A stretch of 64,000 nt of DNA from Candidatus Amarobacillus elongatus (GTDB lineage: Bacteria > Chloroflexota > Dehalococcoidia > Tepidiformales > Tepidiformaceae): assembly GCA_016703545.1 (NCBI GenBank), contig JADJBX010000010.1:1-64000 (forward strand), read 5' to 3'. Below the pieces are notes generated by a model. That model saw only the letters and a program-made list of their open reading frames with translations. It was not told where the DNA came from and made no database searches. Shown here piece after piece: positions 61,324-64,000 of the stretch. Every line of letters begins with the position of its first letter. Position 1 is the stretch's first letter. The position numbers and the translations under genes were made by a program.

Positions 61324-62181
61324 TCAGAGCTCCAGGATGTGACGCGCCACCAGGTCCGGCGCTTCCATCGGGAGAAAGTGGCTGTGCTCGGGGAACACGA
61401 GGTCCTCGCCGTGCTTGAAGAACGAGGCGAGGTCCGGCGCCGTGGGCGAACTTGACATGTCCGTCGCGTTCTCCGGCGTCCTCGGGCGGGCGCGCATCAC
61501 GCGCACGGGGATGTCGAGCGACTCCACGGCCTCGTACACCGCCGCCCCATCCTCGCCGCCGGCGCCCGCGTACACCGCCGCCTCGATGCGCGGGGGGCAG
61601 GCGAGGACGTAGCCCTCACCCTCGGGATTCGGTACTAGGCCGTAGGTCGTGTAGTCGCGCAGGATCTCGGGCATCCAGGCATTGAAGGGCGGCCGCTTCA
61701 CGAAGCTCGCGTACATCTCCTCCGGCGAGGCCCAGCTGTTCCGCCGCCGGGCGGCGAAGTGCTCGTCGCCTTCGCGACCCATCCGCGCATACTGCTGCCG
61801 CGCCATGATCACCGGGTCCACGAGCAGCAGCGAACGGAAGATGCCCGGTTCCAGCGCGGCCGCGTGCACGACGGCGAAGCCGCCCTTGGAGTGCCCGACA
61901 CCGACCGCATCGCGCAGGCCGAGCTGGCGCGCGACCTCGGCCACATCCTGCCCGAAATTGCGCCACGCGTAGGGAGGCTCCGGCTTGTCGCTCAGCCCGT
62001 GCCCGCGCATGTCGATCGCGTACACGGGGCGGTTGCCGAGCCGTTCGACCACCTGCGTCCAGCAGCGCGCATGGAAGCCCGTGGCGTGGGCCAGGAAGAT
62101 CGGTGTGCCCGTACCGGGCCATTCGTACAGCTGCAGCTCAACGCCGTTCGCCCGCAGCCGGGAGAGGTTCAGATCACGCAT
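61324..62181 (-). CDS. alpha/beta-hydrolase
   Basis: A 285-aa hydrolase. Oxyanion region FLAHATGFHARCWTQV, nucleophile GHSKGGFA, acid near VRVMRARPRT and His in EHSHFLPME. DMRGHGLSDKP is the family signature. No signal peptide. The small-molecule substrate is unknown. ATG 62181 sits 7 nt after TATACT. Confidence 0.86.
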   Translation of the reverse strand: MRDLNLSRLRANGVELQLYEWPGTGTPIFLAHATGFHARCWTQVVERLGNRPVYAIDMRGHGLSDKPEPPYAWRNFGQDVAEVARQLGLRDAVGVGHSKGGFAVVHAAALEPGIFRSLLLVDPVIMARQQYARMGREGDEHFAARRRNSWASPEEMYASFVKRPPFNAWMPEILRDYTTYGLVPNPEGEGYVLACPPRIEAAVYAGAGGEDGAAVYEAVESLDIPVRVMRARPRTPENATDMSSSPTAPDLASFFKHGEDLVFPEHSHFLPMEAPDLVARHILEL

Positions 62182-62188
62182 GGAATTG

Positions 62189-62194
62189 AGTATA
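62189..62194 (-). promoter_or_regulatory. TATACT -10 box, predicted leaderless start
   Basis: TATACT on the minus strand ends 7 nt before ATG 62181. Confidence 0.6.
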
Positions 62195-62242
62195 CGGGGC
62201 CGTGGGCGAACGGCCGCCCGGCACGCGTTCGCGGCCATCGGC

Positions 62243-62248
62243 TACACT
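62243..62248 (+). promoter_or_regulatory. TACACT -10 box, predicted leaderless start
   Basis: TACACT ends 6 nt before ATG 62255 of the phosphatase gene; it is divergent from the box at 62189. Confidence 0.6.
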
Positions 62249-62254
62249 CGGGCC

Positions 62255-62896
62255 ATGTCCACTCGCGTCATCGTCCTGCGTCACGGCCAAACCTACGGCA
62301 ATATCGAACAGCTCTTTTGTGGGCATTCGGAGACGGACCTGACCCCCCTCGGCGTCGCCCAGGCGCGGGCGGCGGGGAGGCGTCTCGTCGGCGAAACCCT
62401 CGATGGCGCCGTCGCCAGCGACCTCTCCCGGGCGCGGAAAACGGCCGAGTACGCCCTCGGCGAGGCCGCCGGCGCGCCCACCCTCGCCATCGACCCCCGC
62501 CTGCGCGAGATGCATTACGGCGACTGGGAAGCGCACCCCGCCCCCACGCTCGTCGAGCGGTACCGGGACCACATGCGCGAGTTCTTCGCCTGCCGCCAGC
62601 ACGCCCCCAACGGCGAGAGCTTCACCGCCATCCGCGAGCGCATGTCCGAGGCGTTCCACGACGCGGTTCGCCAGCACCAGGGCGGCACCGTGCTGCTGGT
62701 CACCCACGGCAACGCGATCATGGCGCTGGTGGCCGAATTGCTGCGCATGCCCATCGAGGCGACCTGGTCCACGCACTTCGACAACTGTTCGCTCACGCGC
62801 TTCGTCGTCTCGGGCAGCGGCCGCGTCACCCTGACCGCCTCCAATGAGACGGGCCACCTCGAGACCGCGCCCGCCGGCCTGCCCGACCTCCCCTAG
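62255..62896 (+). CDS. histidine phosphatase (phosphoglycerate mutase-like)
   Basis: A 213-aa enzyme: MSTRVIVLRHGQTYGN with catalytic His, DLSRARKTAEYALGE, REMHYGDWEAHP with the acid Glu and VLLVTHGNAIMALVAELL with the second His. It is closer to CobC/GpmB-type phosphatases than the copy at 26305. Substrate unknown. The last 4 nt overlap the convergent stress-protein gene. Confidence 0.87.
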   Translation: MSTRVIVLRHGQTYGNIEQLFCGHSETDLTPLGVAQARAAGRRLVGETLDGAVASDLSRARKTAEYALGEAAGAPTLAIDPRLREMHYGDWEAHPAPTLVERYRDHMREFFACRQHAPNGESFTAIRERMSEAFHDAVRQHQGGTVLLVTHGNAIMALVAELLRMPIEATWSTHFDNCSLTRFVVSGSGRVTLTASNETGHLETAPAGLPDLP

Positions 62897-63732
62897 AACG
62901 GCCGAACGAGGATAACGGGGACCTCGGCGCGGCCGAGTACCCCGAGGGCGGTGCTGCCCGCGAGCACATGGCGCAGCGCGCTCGTGCCGTGGGTGGCCAT
63001 GGCGATGGCGTTTGCGTTCGCCTCTCCCGCGGCGCGCAGCACCGTCTGCGAGACATTCTCCCCACGCGCGCAGGCCCGCACGTCCGTGGCCACGTCGTAC
63101 CCTTCGAAGGCCGCCGCGTCCAGCGCGACCGCTTCCCGTGCCGCCGCCTCGGTTACCTTGCCCTCGACCACGCGCAGCACGGTGATCGAAACGGGCGCGC
63201 CCCCGAGCAGCTGGCGGATTGGGCCAAAGGCCGCGCGGGCGGCCTCCGAACCGTCGGTGGTGACGAGCAGCCGGTACGGGTCGGCGGGTTTCGCGGCCGT
63301 GGCGTGCGACCCCGTGGCGAACACGGGCACGCCCGAGCGCGCGGCGACGTCGAGCACGGTATCGCCACGGAACATGTGCCGCAGAGCGCCGCTGCCGTAG
63401 GAATGGAGCGCGATCACGTCCGCCTCGAGGTCGTCGGCGGCGGCGGCGATGATGTCCGAGACGTCGCGGCGGCGAGGCAGGCGGCGGACCTCGGCCTCGC
63501 CCGAAAGCCCGAAACGCGCGAGCAGCTCGCGAAGGCCGGCGAGCCACTGCTCCTCCACGCGCTTCACGGCCGTCTCGAGCTCGACGGCGAATTCGCCGTG
63601 GGCATCGAGCAGCGGATCGAGGACGCGCAGGATGTGGATGGAGGCGCCGGTGGCGCTCGCGAGAGCCGCGACATGCGGGAGGACGTGCTCCGCCCCTCCG
63701 CTCCCATCCACCGACACGAGAATCTTCGTCAC
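62893..63732 (-). CDS. two-domain universal stress protein
   Basis: A 279-aa protein with two UspA domains. First half: MTKILVSVDGSGGAEHVLP, ADVIALHSYGSGALRHMFRG; second half: YRLLVTTDGSEAARAA, ANAIAMATHGTSALRHVLAGS with the ATP-type G-x2-G-x9-G pattern. Such proteins bind ATP or act in stress survival. Start GTG 63732 follows GGAGGAG, a true Shine-Dalgarno. Confidence 0.9.
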   Translation of the reverse strand: MTKILVSVDGSGGAEHVLPHVAALASATGASIHILRVLDPLLDAHGEFAVELETAVKRVEEQWLAGLRELLARFGLSGEAEVRRLPRRRDVSDIIAAAADDLEADVIALHSYGSGALRHMFRGDTVLDVAARSGVPVFATGSHATAAKPADPYRLLVTTDGSEAARAAFGPIRQLLGGAPVSITVLRVVEGKVTEAAAREAVALDAAAFEGYDVATDVRACARGENVSQTVLRAAGEANANAIAMATHGTSALRHVLAGSTALGVLGRAEVPVILVRPF

Positions 63733-63797
63733 AGCTTCTCCTCCACGCGTGCGCGCCCTCGCAGTCTGCCAGAGAACGGCCTCAGAGGGATCGGCGC

Positions 63798-64000
63798 CTA
63801 GAAGATGACCCGGCGCAGCTTTCCGCCGCTGAACACGTAGGCGTCGCCGTTCGCGCGCATCGTGAACGCCGACATCGCCTTGAAGTCCGCGTGCCGGTAC
63901 TGGCGGTCGAACGAACCATCGCGCCGGAAGACGACGATGCGGTCGTTGGCGGCATCGAGGATGGCGATGTCGTTCTTTCCGGCGGCCAGCGGCGATTCCG
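63798..64000 (-). CDS. C-terminus of a beta-propeller (NHL-like) protein, cut by window edge
   Basis: The minus strand from the right edge to TAG at 63800-63798 encodes 67 residues and ends FSGGKLRRVIF. NDIAILDAANDRIVVFRRDG and FKAMSAFTMRANGDAYVFSG look like the last blades of an NHL/propeller protein. The rest is outside the window, so no function can be given. Confidence 0.6.
   Translation of the reverse strand, partial: ESPLAAGKNDIAILDAANDRIVVFRRDGSFDRQYRHADFKAMSAFTMRANGDAYVFSGGKLRRVIF

Overview
The window is about 70% G+C and densely coded on both strands, with no phage or IS genes. Protein style and gene content suggest a high-GC Gram-positive-type or deep-branching bacterium: lipoprotein signals, a transpeptidase with an MecA_N-like domain, Wzz/ligase polysaccharide genes and no LPS genes. 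My best guess is a Chloroflexota member near Dehalococcoidia/Tepidiforma, with Actinomycetota as the alternative; this rests on recalled family resemblance, not on a search. Left part (1-10 kb): the classic rpsF-ssb-rpsR operon on the minus strand, then a six-gene minus-strand cysteine operon (Rrf2 regulator, cysK, a ThiS/CysO-like carrier fused to a MoeB-like E1 enzyme, a second CysO-like carrier, cysM, a DinB-like gene), two tandem secreted paralogues, a third cysteine synthase and tRNA-Pro(CGG). 10-24 kb: a two-domain CoA-transferase, an APH-type kinase, a polysaccharide locus (MFS, two glycosyltransferases, Wzz, O-antigen-ligase-like), a lone MoaD/ThiS-like protein, a thioesterase, an HDOD-GGDEF protein, ribD (frameshifted) and an EVE protein. 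24-39 kb: a biotin carboxylase with BCCP, gamma carbonic anhydrase, a phosphatase, a secreted hydrolase of lower G+C, a 2-hydroxyacid dehydrogenase, an NRAMP-like transporter, patatin, an SDR, a ketosynthase-like protein lacking its catalytic residues, a cyclase and an intradiol-dioxygenase-like lipoprotein. 39-56 kb: an HxlR regulator divergent from an EmrB-type transporter, a transpeptidase, a glycosidase-like lipoprotein, PAP2, CorA, prmA, thrB, rlmE, a small island carrying an EVE-nuclease fusion between direct repeats, rplK-rplA, an acyl-CoA synthetase and an acyl-CoA dehydrogenase. 56-64 kb: a glycosyltransferase, a LacI regulator, small unknown proteins, a tandem Nudix, a hydrolase, a phosphatase and a two-domain universal stress protein. 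Three genome-level patterns cut across the genes. First, about twenty genes have a TANNNT box only 6-9 nt before the start codon and no Shine-Dalgarno, which predicts widespread leaderless mRNAs. Second, at seven loci, usually at gene 3' ends, there are arrays of degenerate 7-bp repeats whose unit sequence differs by locus, several beside a GGGGCAACCCC-like hairpin core. Third, four conserved genes are broken by one-base changes, three in homopolymer runs, which looks more like sequencing error than biology. The most interesting system-level candidates are the carrier-protein cysteine operon, the heptamer elements, and the 37-bp direct repeat flanking a putative modification-dependent restriction cassette.
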